Source of the DNA: Verrucomicrobia bacterium LW23 | Lineage (GTDB): Bacteria > Verrucomicrobiota > Verrucomicrobiia > Methylacidiphilales > UBA1321 | Assembly: GCA_003054695.1 (NCBI GenBank) | Contig: QAZA01000030.1 | Coordinates: 19,027 to 83,026 of the forward strand | Direction of reading: 5' to 3' | DNA length: 64,000 nt | In this document: positions 45,601-53,901 of the stretch, in pieces | How the letters are laid out: each line of letters begins with the position of its first letter | Numbering within the stretch: the first letter of the stretch is position 1 | Translations under genes and position numbers: made by a program | Notes under the pieces: generated by a model | What the model saw: the letters and a program-made list of their open reading frames with translations, nothing else | Databases searched by the model: none | What the model was told of the DNA's origin: nothing

Positions 45601-47396
45601 CAGGCGGGCGGTGTGGAGGACGAGGGCGCCGAGGCCCCGGAGTCCGCACCGGCAGGCGCCGGATTGTACGACGGGTGCGGTGGCGGCGTGCGCGAGGCGG
45701 GTGCGGCATCTGCCGCGGGGGCGTTGATGCCCGGGTGCGGATGCGGGTTGCTCTCCGGCTTGTAGACGGGGCGACCGGCAACTGGGGCCAGGGGCTCGAG
45801 CGGTTTGCCTTCGCCGGCGATGATTTGGCCGGCAATTTCCTCAGCGCGGCGGATATCGCGGGCGGCCTGGTAGCCGCGGAAGGCAAGCGCAGCCAGGAAC
45901 ATGCCGTTGGCCACCAGTGAGAAGACGATGCAGACAGGGCGGAGGTCGACCGGAATGTTGGACTCAAAGAGCCCCACGCTCAGCATGGTGGGCGGGCAGA
46001 AGCAGATAAGCACGGCGCCCACTACCTGGATGTCACTCAGCATCTGAAAAGCCGCAAGCACCAGCGAGAAGAACGGGCTGATGAGGTAGATGATAATAAA
46101 CCCCGCAAACACCATGCGCAGCCTGGGCATCGCTATCTTCAGCAAAGCCAGGGGAAAGATAAGGCTGCCGTAAAGCGCTGTGAGGAGGAGGGATATAGAC
46201 GTGATGGAATCGATGCTTTGCAGCTCCTCCAGCGCGCTGGCCTTTACCCAGTCGCCCCCCAGGGCAACATGCGCTACCACTGCCCCGATACACAGCGCGA
46301 TGGCGGCGACATACGTTACGGTTGTGTACACAAGGCCGGACACCCAGCCCGGAGCAAGAAACCAGGAGGCGAGGCGCCCAAGGATGCCGTAGCGCACAAA
46401 GGGGACGTAGACGCTGGGCACGCACGTTTGCTCCTCGCACAGCGCGTCCAGAAAGATGATGCCGAGGAGGATAAACGCGGGCATCAGCGAGGCTGCGGGG
46501 GGCACGTGGGTGGTAAAGAGCGCGGCCAGGGTGCCGACGCCCAGGACGGTCCAGCCCAGCAGGCGCTTGCGGGTGGCGTGGTTCTCCGCAATGGGCGCAA
46601 TTTGTGTGGCGCTAAGCTCCAGCGCCAGTAGCAGCGAGGCGGGGTAGTAGATGGCGATGTACAGAAGCGATGTCCCCAGGTTGTCGTAGCTGCTGCCTCC
46701 GCCGCCGGTGCCCCATGCGGAGTAGGCCAGCATGCTGGTGAAGGAGATCAGCATCATGCATAGCCCGATGATGGCGCCGATGAGCAGGATGGGGCGCAGC
46801 CACCGGCTCTCGATGGGCGAGAGCGCTACGCCAATGGCGGTAAACAGGCCGCAGCCCAGCACCAGATACATCAGAAAGAGCAGCTCCGCGATGATGTCCG
46901 TGCCGGAGGAAAGGAAGTAGCGCAACACCGCATAGGGCAGCACGGAGCACGCAAAGATGGACGCCTGGGCCATCAGCGCCACCCATTTGCCGGCCACAAT
47001 GCGCAGCGCGCTTAGCCGGGTGAGGAAGACGAGCTCTATCGTACCCGTGCGCAGCTCCGCGTATACGGAGCCAAAGCCGTTGAGCGGGATGATGAGCACC
47101 AGCGGCACGGCCAGAATCACCCAGAAGAACGGGTCGGCCTGGGAGCCGGCCGTCATGCTGATAAACACGGTAAACAGCATGGCCGCCTGCACCAGCTGAA
47201 AGGCCGAGGCAAACAGCTTGCCGCGCATGCCCTGGCGCAGCTCCTTGACCAGCATGGGGCTGAGCCAGTCGCTCGATTCACGCTCCTTGATGCGGGCGGT
47301 CCATTCCTCGCGCATCGTCTCCAGGGTGGAGCGGGGCGGCGGGGCGGCCGCGGCGCCGGTGCCGAGCGGGGCGGGTGCTTGGGGGTCGGTGGACAT
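45600..47396 (-). CDS. ABC-2-type transporter permease, 598 aa
   Basis: Integral membrane subunit of an exporter. After a disordered N-terminus and a cytoplasmic segment with LSPMLVKELRQGMRGKLFASAF (typical of ABC-2 permeases before the first helix) there are about twelve hydrophobic helices. It ends in a Pro/Ala/Ser-rich tail. It lies 82 bp after the ATPase gene with a C/T-rich leader (47397-47445). Together with the ATPase and the 699-residue protein it forms a GldA/GldF/GldG-like unit, although sequence likeness to Gld proteins was not tested. Confidence 0.8.
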   Translation of the reverse strand: MSTDPQAPAPLGTGAAAAPPPRSTLETMREEWTARIKERESSDWLSPMLVKELRQGMRGKLFASAFQLVQAAMLFTVFISMTAGSQADPFFWVILAVPLVLIIPLNGFGSVYAELRTGTIELVFLTRLSALRIVAGKWVALMAQASIFACSVLPYAVLRYFLSSGTDIIAELLFLMYLVLGCGLFTAIGVALSPIESRWLRPILLIGAIIGLCMMLISFTSMLAYSAWGTGGGGSSYDNLGTSLLYIAIYYPASLLLALELSATQIAPIAENHATRKRLLGWTVLGVGTLAALFTTHVPPAASLMPAFILLGIIFLDALCEEQTCVPSVYVPFVRYGILGRLASWFLAPGWVSGLVYTTVTYVAAIALCIGAVVAHVALGGDWVKASALEELQSIDSITSISLLLTALYGSLIFPLALLKIAMPRLRMVFAGFIIIYLISPFFSLVLAAFQMLSDIQVVGAVLICFCPPTMLSVGLFESNIPVDLRPVCIVFSLVANGMFLAALAFRGYQAARDIRRAEEIAGQIIAGEGKPLEPLAPVAGRPVYKPESNPHPHPGINAPAADAAPASRTPPPHPSYNPAPAGADSGASAPSSSTPPA

Positions 47397-47478
47397 GTGG
47401 TGGGAGAAAGGCGTGGCGAGAGAGTGGGGGGGAAGGAAGGGAGGGGTGCGGGCTTCCGCTTCGGGAACGGGCGGGGGG

Positions 47479-48423
47479 TCAGGCGCCGCGCTCGCGTTTC
47501 AGGATCTGGACGAACGCGTCTTCCAGGCGTTGCTCTTCGCGGTGAAAATCGACGACTTCCACGCCGTCGTTCAGCATTTTGCGCAGTTGGCGGCTCAGTT
47601 CGGCCGGGTCGTTCTGCTCAAACCGCAGGCGGGCGCCGCGCTTGAGAGGTTCGCGGAACTCGACGCCCGGGTTGGCGCGCGCCCAGTTTTCCAGTACCAC
47701 AGGGTCGCCATGCACCAGCACGCTGATGACGCAGTTTTCCGCCGTGGTTTGCTTCAGGTCCTCGCTGGCGCCCTGGTGCACGATGGTGCCGCGGTCGATA
47801 AAGAGGAGGCTGTCGCACATTTCCTCCAGCTCGGAGAGGATGTGCGAGGAGATGAAGATCGTCTTGCCGCGCTCGGAGAGCAGGCGCACCACGTTCTTGA
47901 ACTCCAGGCGCGCTTTGGGATCCAGGCCGGCGGCCGGCTCGTCCAGAATGAGGAACTCCGGATCGTTAAGCAGCGTGCGGCCCAGGCACAGGCGCTGGGC
48001 CATGCCTTTGGAGAGGGCGTTCATCAGGCGGTCGGCGATGGGTTTGAGGTCGGCAAACTCCATCACCTCCTCCACGCGGGCGCGGCGCTGGGCTCCGTAC
48101 AGCCAGTAGGCGCGGGCGTAGAAGTCCAGGTACTCCTCCACGGTCACGTTGTCGTACACGCCAAAGGCGTCGGGCATCCAGCCCAGGATCTCCTGCACCT
48201 TGTGCGGGTAGTGGACGACGTCGTAGCCGGCCACGCGGATGGTGCCGCTGCTGGGCAGGTCCAGGCCGGCCATCATGCGCATGGTGGTGGTTTTGCCGGA
48301 GCCGTTGGCGCCGATAAAGCCGATGACATGGCCGCGGGTGAGGTCAAAGCTGATGCCCCGCACGGCCTGGATGGCGCCGAAATATTTCCAGAGGTCGCGC
48401 ACCTCCACAATCGCTTCGCTCAT
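47479..48423 (-). CDS. ABC transporter ATP-binding protein
   Basis: 314 residues with the nucleotide-binding core: Walker A GANGSGKTT, Q-loop, signature LSKGMAQRL, Walker B LILDEPAAGLD and the H-loop ISSHILSEL. The arrangement with a C-terminal ~90-residue extension is typical of ABC-2 exporters. The start codon overlaps the stop of the upstream gene (ATGA at 48420-48423), so the subunits are translationally coupled. Confidence 0.95.
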   Translation of the reverse strand: MSEAIVEVRDLWKYFGAIQAVRGISFDLTRGHVIGFIGANGSGKTTTMRMMAGLDLPSSGTIRVAGYDVVHYPHKVQEILGWMPDAFGVYDNVTVEEYLDFYARAYWLYGAQRRARVEEVMEFADLKPIADRLMNALSKGMAQRLCLGRTLLNDPEFLILDEPAAGLDPKARLEFKNVVRLLSERGKTIFISSHILSELEEMCDSLLFIDRGTIVHQGASEDLKQTTAENCVISVLVHGDPVVLENWARANPGVEFREPLKRGARLRFEQNDPAELSRQLRKMLNDGVEVVDFHREEQRLEDAFVQILKRERGA

Positions 48424-50519
48424 TGGTTGCCCTCCTGGGCTCCGGCGTCGGAGCCGGAGCGTTGACGGATCTGTCGGTCGGCATCCTGTACGGACACCTC
48501 GCCCGGGGCCGGCGCGGCGCCGGTCACCTGGCCCATAATGTACTGCGAGTCACTCGTCCAGCGGATGGAGGTGAGCGTGTCGACCATCTGCTGGTGGCCG
48601 GGCGCCACGGAGGCAAAAAGCCAGCCGCGGTTGCCGTCCACGGTATCGACCAGATTGCGCAGGCGGCGGCCGAACTTGTCGCGGGCCTCGCCAAGGAAGT
48701 TGCTCAGCGCCTTCTCCGTGGAGGGCTTGCACGTTTTGCGGCTGCCGGAGGAGAGGCCGTCGCACTCCCACACCTTGCCGGCGCGATCGCGGAAAAACAC
48801 TTTATCCAGGGTAGCTTTGGCGGAGCTGAGAAGCACGGGAGCCTCGCCCGCGGCATTCTCGGGCGGGTTCATCAGCGTCACCTGCTCGCGGGTGTCGTCC
48901 ATAACCTGCAGCCACTGCGCCTGCATGTTGCGGCCGGAGAACCAGGAGCCCGAGAACGCGTTGCCGTTGACGAAGTAGGTGCCACCGCCGGTGTTGTCGG
49001 AGTTACGCGAGCGGCGGCCGCCGTAGGGGTCCGCGTCGCTGTCGTCCGATCGCGACAACTTGACCGGTTGCACAGCGCCGGGCGTGGCCAGGTTAAAGTT
49101 GGGGGAGAAGAGAACGGCCGTGCGGCTGGCCTGCTCCTGCACCGTCAGGCTTTTGCGGTCCTCGCCCATCAGCAGGGTAACGGCCACGCGGTTGCCGGCG
49201 CCGCCAAAGCCTTCGCTCAGCACAATCAGCATCATCAAAAACACGCTGGCGCCCACGGAGATGAGCGGCGTTGTCCAGAACAGGCGGTAGCGTTTGCTTA
49301 CGGGTGCAAAGTAAAACAGGTTAATGGGCCCGACCAGCACGGAGAAGCCCAGCACAAAAAGCATAATCAGCCCGCGCGGCACGTCCGGCGGCTCCATGCC
49401 TTCGCTGGGGCCAAACTTGATGTATTTGGCCACCTCGGCCTGGATGGCGCGGCCGCCCGTGTCGTCGTTGTTGTGGCCGCTATCGAAGAAATTGATGCGT
49501 TCCTGGCCCAGGTAGCGGGGGTCGAGCCTTGCGGAGATAACGCGCTCGACATCCTTGGGGGCCAGCGATTCCTCGGGATCCTTGCCGGCCTCGGCCTCCT
49601 TCATTCGCGTGGCCATAGCGGCGATACTGCCCGCGCCCCAGCTGCCTGGCGCTGTGCGGTTATTGAGGAGAGGGGCCAGCGCCGCCTCCGAGGCCTGCGG
49701 CCAGCAAATGCGCAGGCGCCCGCCCTGCATCACCCATTGCTGCAGGGCCATCCGCTGTTCCGGGCGGATTTTCAGCCACTCATCGCGCGGGATGAACACG
49801 GCGCTTACCCCCATGTAGGCGCGGGGATCCGTCGGCCAGTCGGCGGGCACCGAGACCTCGCCGCCGTCCACGTTGGGCATGGCCTGGCCCAGATCACTCC
49901 AGCCGCTGGGCAGCAGCTTGTGGCTGATGAGAATGTAAGGGAGCTCCGCGCGGCGGGTGGGGGTGGAGCCGCCCATCTTCGCGTTCCAGCCTGGCCGCCC
50001 GCCGTTAACCCAGCTGGCGGTGCCGTTATCCACGCCATAGCCGGTAAGGGTGAGGGAAAGCGTGTTGTGCGCATACAACGCATTACTGTCCGCGCGAGGC
50101 ATCAGCGGCGCCAGCAGCAGAAACTCGCCCTCGCGGCCGGACTCCACCGTCATGTTAAACGCGCCGCGAATGCCGCGGCCATCCCCGTAATACTGGTACG
50201 AATGGCTGGAGGTGAGCTGCCAGGACTGCGTGTAGCCCGTGTTGTTCTTGACAGTAACGCGCAGCGGCGCAAAGCCCATCGGCGGCAGGTCCGTAAACAG
50301 CTGCTCCACTTTCAGCGTCGTGCCGGAATCCGTCCGCGTGTTGAGCGGCAGTACAGTACCCGCCTGGGCCGTCGCGCCAACGAAGGCGAGCAGGCCGAGA
50401 ACACAGGCAAAAACGCGGCGGGCACGTGCAAACGCCGGGGAGGGCCGAAGTAGCGCGGCGGTACAGACTGCGAACAGCGCCCCGAATCGGGCGAGCGTGG
50501 GGATGAATGGGGGATACAT
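48420..50519 (-). CDS. Large membrane protein of the ABC-2 operon (GldG-like arrangement)
   Basis: 699 residues. Signal or anchor segments lie at the N-terminus (about residues 35-55). A long extracytoplasmic region follows with AELPYILISHKLLPSGW and WVMQGGRLRICWP, a pattern of type-1-glutamine-amidotransferase-like or GldG-type domains. Two or three helices are near 385-445 (PRGLIMLFVLGFSVLVGPINLFYF, LISVGASVFLMMLIVLSE), and a C-terminal domain ends the protein. It is the first gene of the operon. Probably an accessory subunit of the exporter. Confidence 0.65.
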   Translation of the reverse strand: MYPPFIPTLARFGALFAVCTAALLRPSPAFARARRVFACVLGLLAFVGATAQAGTVLPLNTRTDSGTTLKVEQLFTDLPPMGFAPLRVTVKNNTGYTQSWQLTSSHSYQYYGDGRGIRGAFNMTVESGREGEFLLLAPLMPRADSNALYAHNTLSLTLTGYGVDNGTASWVNGGRPGWNAKMGGSTPTRRAELPYILISHKLLPSGWSDLGQAMPNVDGGEVSVPADWPTDPRAYMGVSAVFIPRDEWLKIRPEQRMALQQWVMQGGRLRICWPQASEAALAPLLNNRTAPGSWGAGSIAAMATRMKEAEAGKDPEESLAPKDVERVISARLDPRYLGQERINFFDSGHNNDDTGGRAIQAEVAKYIKFGPSEGMEPPDVPRGLIMLFVLGFSVLVGPINLFYFAPVSKRYRLFWTTPLISVGASVFLMMLIVLSEGFGGAGNRVAVTLLMGEDRKSLTVQEQASRTAVLFSPNFNLATPGAVQPVKLSRSDDSDADPYGGRRSRNSDNTGGGTYFVNGNAFSGSWFSGRNMQAQWLQVMDDTREQVTLMNPPENAAGEAPVLLSSAKATLDKVFFRDRAGKVWECDGLSSGSRKTCKPSTEKALSNFLGEARDKFGRRLRNLVDTVDGNRGWLFASVAPGHQQMVDTLTSIRWTSDSQYIMGQVTGAAPAPGEVSVQDADRQIRQRSGSDAGAQEGNQ

Positions 50520-51180
50520 GGATCGGTAGTCACTCCGGCATGCTTGCATGCGCGAGAGTATTTTGTAACACGCTGCACTGCGTTCCAGCCCAAGGCGTTG
50601 CCGATTCGCCCCGGCTCCTCACACATCACAGCACAGGATCGCCCGGATGAAAAGCGCCGGATTGGCGATTTGTTCATTTCCAGGGCGTCACCCGGCCGCA
50701 ACGCCGCACGCACGCCTGTGCGTGCGGCCGGTGCGTGCGGAATATCTACGCCGGGCGCCGACCTTTTCTTACGAAAATCGCAGCGACCCTCCCGGGCAAG
50801 ACGAACAGGCCGCCCGGTTTTGCAGGTGCCTCTCGCTCTCTAGTGCGGTTTCAATGCGAGTATAAACATGACACAATCAGAAGCGCTATAGGCGCGAAAT
50901 CCTCTAGCCCAAGGCGTAAGCCCTGGGAAGAGTCTAAAAGGATTGGCGTCCTGCAGGGACGCAACAGACCATGCCTTGCGATGTTGCGTGCCTTCAGAAC
51001 GCTTCGGGTGTTCAACCTCACCCAGGGCTTACGCCCTGGGCTTTAGGCTTTCGCGCCTATGGCGCTTCAGAGGCAGCCGTGTCTAATCGCGTACTGATAC
51101 CGCTGTAGCTCTTTCGCTCTTGCGATACGCGATAGCCAGGAGCGAGAAGCAAAGGGGACTACCGGTCCCGCGTATCGGGA
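50520..51180. other. 661-bp intergenic region containing a family A element
   Basis: No gene seen. 50520-50839 is the upstream region of the ABC-2 operon, with a few GC-rich short palindromes such as GCACGCACGCC..GTGCGTGCGG near 50705-50745. 50840-51108 is family A. The last 70 bp contain CGATACGCG and CGCGTATCGGG inverted pieces beside the ferritin stop. Confidence 0.5.
50840..51108. repeat. Family A MITE-like element, copy 1
   Basis: Starts with CTAGTGCGGTTTCAATGCGA and shows nested hairpins: AAGGCGTAAGCCCTGGG with CCCAGGGCTTACGCCCTGGG, GGCGTCCTGCAGGGACGC, and GCGCGAAA with TTTCGCGC. Its first 39 bp, reverse-complemented, match the last 39 bp of copy 2 with three differences. The core keeps the order of copies 2 and 3. 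No coding capacity. Confidence 0.8.
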
Positions 51181-51735
51181 TCAGTCCCCGCTGTCCCAGC
51201 TGTGGCTGCCCTTCTTCTTCTTGCCTTTGCCGCCATTTTTGCGGGCCAGGTATTCTTCGACGCGGAGCAGGCCGCTTTCTCCGGCGGCTTCGCTGGCGCG
51301 TTGCACCATGCGCAGCAGCTCCTCCATGCTGCTCACTTCCTCCAGCTGCTCGCTCACAAACCAGCGCAGGAAGTTGTGGGTGGTGTGGTCGTTGTGGCGG
51401 ATGCTCATGTCGACGATCTTGTTGATCTCCGCGGTTACCATAAGTTCCGCATCCAGAGAGACTTGCACGGCGGCTTCCGCACTGGCAAAGTTATCACTGT
51501 ACGAAGCGATGGCGGGGATCGTGACACGGCCGCCGACGTCGATGATGTAGTGGACAAACTTCATCGCATGGTCTTTCTCCTCCTCGGCCTGCGCGTAAAA
51601 GTGGGCGGACAGCTCGGGGAGATTCTCCGAGCCAAAGTAAGCGCCAATGGCCACATAGTTGTGCGAGGCGGAAAATTCGCGACCGATCTGCGCGTTGATC
51701 GCGTCAACAATCTCGGGGTGCGTTAAAAGGTGCAT
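51181..51735 (-). CDS. Ferritin
   Basis: Iron-storage four-helix protein that forms a 24-mer shell and oxidises Fe(II). In 184 residues ferroxidase ligands are visible: E20 in GREFSASHNY, E53 and H56 in EEEKDH, E97 in DAELMV, and E129 in SEQLEEV. The length is slightly over the usual because of a lysine-rich Gly/Ser tail, GKGKKKKGS. It diverges from the secreted protein at 52013. No Fur box was clearly seen in the spacer. Confidence 0.95.
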   Translation of the reverse strand: MHLLTHPEIVDAINAQIGREFSASHNYVAIGAYFGSENLPELSAHFYAQAEEEKDHAMKFVHYIIDVGGRVTIPAIASYSDNFASAEAAVQVSLDAELMVTAEINKIVDMSIRHNDHTTHNFLRWFVSEQLEEVSSMEELLRMVQRASEAAGESGLLRVEEYLARKNGGKGKKKKGSHSWDSGD

Positions 51736-52012
51736 GGTCGGGAGAGTATACGTCTATTGCGGCAAAAGGGAAACCGGAATGCGCGTTTGGTTGCGATTTT
51801 TTTTGCGGCGCCGCGCTGCGTTTCCCTCTGGCATTAGCGATTGGTTGCACTTCGGCACCGGCCCGCGCCACCCCGCGGCCGTCCACCAGCCCCGCCCCGG
51901 TATTGCGCATTGCACGGCACGCCGCGGTTTGCTACGTTCCGGCTCGATCCTCCTCATTGCCACGCACGCGGGCTTTCCCCGCCGCGCGATCGCGTCTCCA
52001 GCATCTTACCCC

Positions 52013-53332
52013 ATGGCTTCCACGTCTATGTTCCTGACTGCCCAGCGTTCTTTCCGCGCGGCCGCCGCCGCTTTGTCGTTCTCCGCCCTTGCCCTTGCGG
52101 TGACCCCTGGGTGGATGCCCGCCACCAGCCACGCGCAGGATGGCGGCGGCCCGGCGCAGGCCCCCTTCTTCAACCTTAACGAGGACGGCTTTGAGACGCC
52201 CAACAGCGTGGCCGCCGCCTGGTTCCTGCCCCCCAAAATGATGAACGGCCCGCGCCACAAGGTGCGCGAGTGGGCCATGTGCGACGGCCTTAATGTCACG
52301 TTCCAGATCGACTCCGATTTCGGCTTTTACGAGGTGTTTACCGTCGACGCCGTGCAAGAGCGCGTTGCGGAAATCTACGCCATCGCCAAACTCAAGGAGA
52401 TGGCCCAGGACGACCGCTTCGTCAAGGAATCGGGCGAAAACCTGGGCGACAAAGCCAAGGCGGCGGGCAAAGTCTTTACGGATCCCGAGGACTTTTTCGA
52501 GAGCATCCCCAAAGGCGCCAGCCGCTTTATCGGCGGCATTGGCGAGAGCCTTAAGGGCAAAAGGAGCAAGTACGAGGATAAGGCCTATACAAACCTGCTG
52601 GGCGCCGCCACGGCCAAGCGCCGCATCGCCTTCAAGCTGGGCGTCAACCCGTACAGCAGCAACAAAACATTTCAGGACGCGCTGAACAAGGTGGCGTGGT
52701 CCGAGGCGTCGGCCAATCTGGTGACGAACACCCTGGTCAGCTTCATCCCGTTCGGTGTCGGCACGGCCATTAACTGGAACCAGCGCCTGCAAAACGAGGT
52801 GATTGACCACAGCGCGTCGGACCTGCGCATTCGCAACCGCAAAAAGCTGCTGGCGCTGGGCGTGCCCAGGAGCACGGCCGACAAGCTGCTGATGCACCCC
52901 TGGTACTCGCCGCTGCACAACACCATCATCACACAGTGCCTGGAGGACGTAGGCGGCAAGACCAACCCCGGTGCGTTTATCGCCACCGCCGCCGGCGCGT
53001 GGAACGAGGCGGACGCGCGCTTCTTTACCCATGTGGCGGAGCTGATGAGCAAGTACAGCACCTCCGTGGCGCCCATCGCGCGCATTAACCCCGGGGATCG
53101 CCTTGTCTCCTTTGTGGACGCCCGCGGGCGCCTGGTATTCCCCGTGCCGATTGACTACGGCATTTACACCGAGCGCCTGGCCGCCCGCCTGCAAACCCTG
53201 CCGCAACTGCGAAAAAAGGGCCAGCAGGTCGTCCTCTACACCACCGGACAGTTCTCCCCTCTGGCCAAGGGGAAGCTGGAGAAGGCCGGCATCAACATCG
53301 TCTTCGTCAACCTGGGCGCGCAGCAGATGTAA
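52013..53332 (+). CDS. Secreted hypothetical protein, 439 aa
   Basis: Not recognised. A signal peptide covers about residues 1-41 (ending SHAQ). The mature protein is mostly helical and charged, with a hydrophobic patch TLVSFIPFGVGTAINW near residue 235 and a C-terminal YTTGQFSPLAKGKLEKAGINIVFVNLG. Likely periplasmic. The ATG at 52013 is chosen because the signal peptide begins just after it. It is 18 bp before the GNAT gene, so possibly in one transcript with the next two genes. Confidence 0.65.
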   Translation: MASTSMFLTAQRSFRAAAAALSFSALALAVTPGWMPATSHAQDGGGPAQAPFFNLNEDGFETPNSVAAAWFLPPKMMNGPRHKVREWAMCDGLNVTFQIDSDFGFYEVFTVDAVQERVAEIYAIAKLKEMAQDDRFVKESGENLGDKAKAAGKVFTDPEDFFESIPKGASRFIGGIGESLKGKRSKYEDKAYTNLLGAATAKRRIAFKLGVNPYSSNKTFQDALNKVAWSEASANLVTNTLVSFIPFGVGTAINWNQRLQNEVIDHSASDLRIRNRKKLLALGVPRSTADKLLMHPWYSPLHNTIITQCLEDVGGKTNPGAFIATAAGAWNEADARFFTHVAELMSKYSTSVAPIARINPGDRLVSFVDARGRLVFPVPIDYGIYTERLAARLQTLPQLRKKGQQVVLYTTGQFSPLAKGKLEKAGINIVFVNLGAQQM

Positions 53333-53350
53333 GGCCCCAGGGTCGCCGCC

Positions 53351-53896
53351 ATGTCCACCACCTCTCCCTGGAAACGCGCCACGGCTGCGGAAAGCGCCTC
53401 TGTCCTGCCCATGATGCAGGATTTTTGCGAGCAGCTGCATATTCCGTGGATAGCCCGGGAGCGCGCCGAGCAGGTGGACTGGATGGCGCAACACCCCGAA
53501 GCCGGCGGCGTGTGGGTGGCCTGGCTGCCGCCTGCGGAAGCCGGCGAGAGGGAGGCCGTAGCGCCGATGCCCGCGCAGAAGCCTGCGCTTGTGCCAGCCG
53601 GCTATTTTGTCGTCACGTTCGGCTTCAGTTTCGAGTTCCGCGGCAAGTACGGCCTGCTGGATGAACTCTACGTCTCCCCGGCCTTCCGCAAGCACGGCCT
53701 GGGCCGCGGCGCGCTGGATGAATACAAGGCAATGGCCCCCGGCCTGGGCCTGCGCCGCCTGCTCATCGAGGTCGCCGTCGATTCCCCGCATCTTGCCGAG
53801 TACTACACACGCCACGGCTTTGCCCTGCGCGAGTACCGTCTGCACACGCGGGAGGTGGCGCCGGGAAATCCGCCCTATCCGCCCGCGGCCAAGTAA
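53351..53896 (+). CDS. GNAT-family N-acetyltransferase
   Basis: Acetyl-CoA-dependent acyltransferase of 181 residues. The GNAT core is clear in LLDELYVSPAFRKHGLGRGALDEYKAMA, with the R/Q-x-x-G-x-G/A pyrophosphate loop, then a final YYTRHGFALREY beta-bulge segment. The acceptor cannot be told. It is followed 5 bp later by an FAD-dependent oxidoreductase, suggesting a shared operon. Confidence 0.88.
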   Translation: MSTTSPWKRATAAESASVLPMMQDFCEQLHIPWIARERAEQVDWMAQHPEAGGVWVAWLPPAEAGEREAVAPMPAQKPALVPAGYFVVTFGFSFEFRGKYGLLDELYVSPAFRKHGLGRGALDEYKAMAPGLGLRRLLIEVAVDSPHLAEYYTRHGFALREYRLHTREVAPGNPPYPPAAK

Positions 53897-53901
53897 CCAC
53901 G

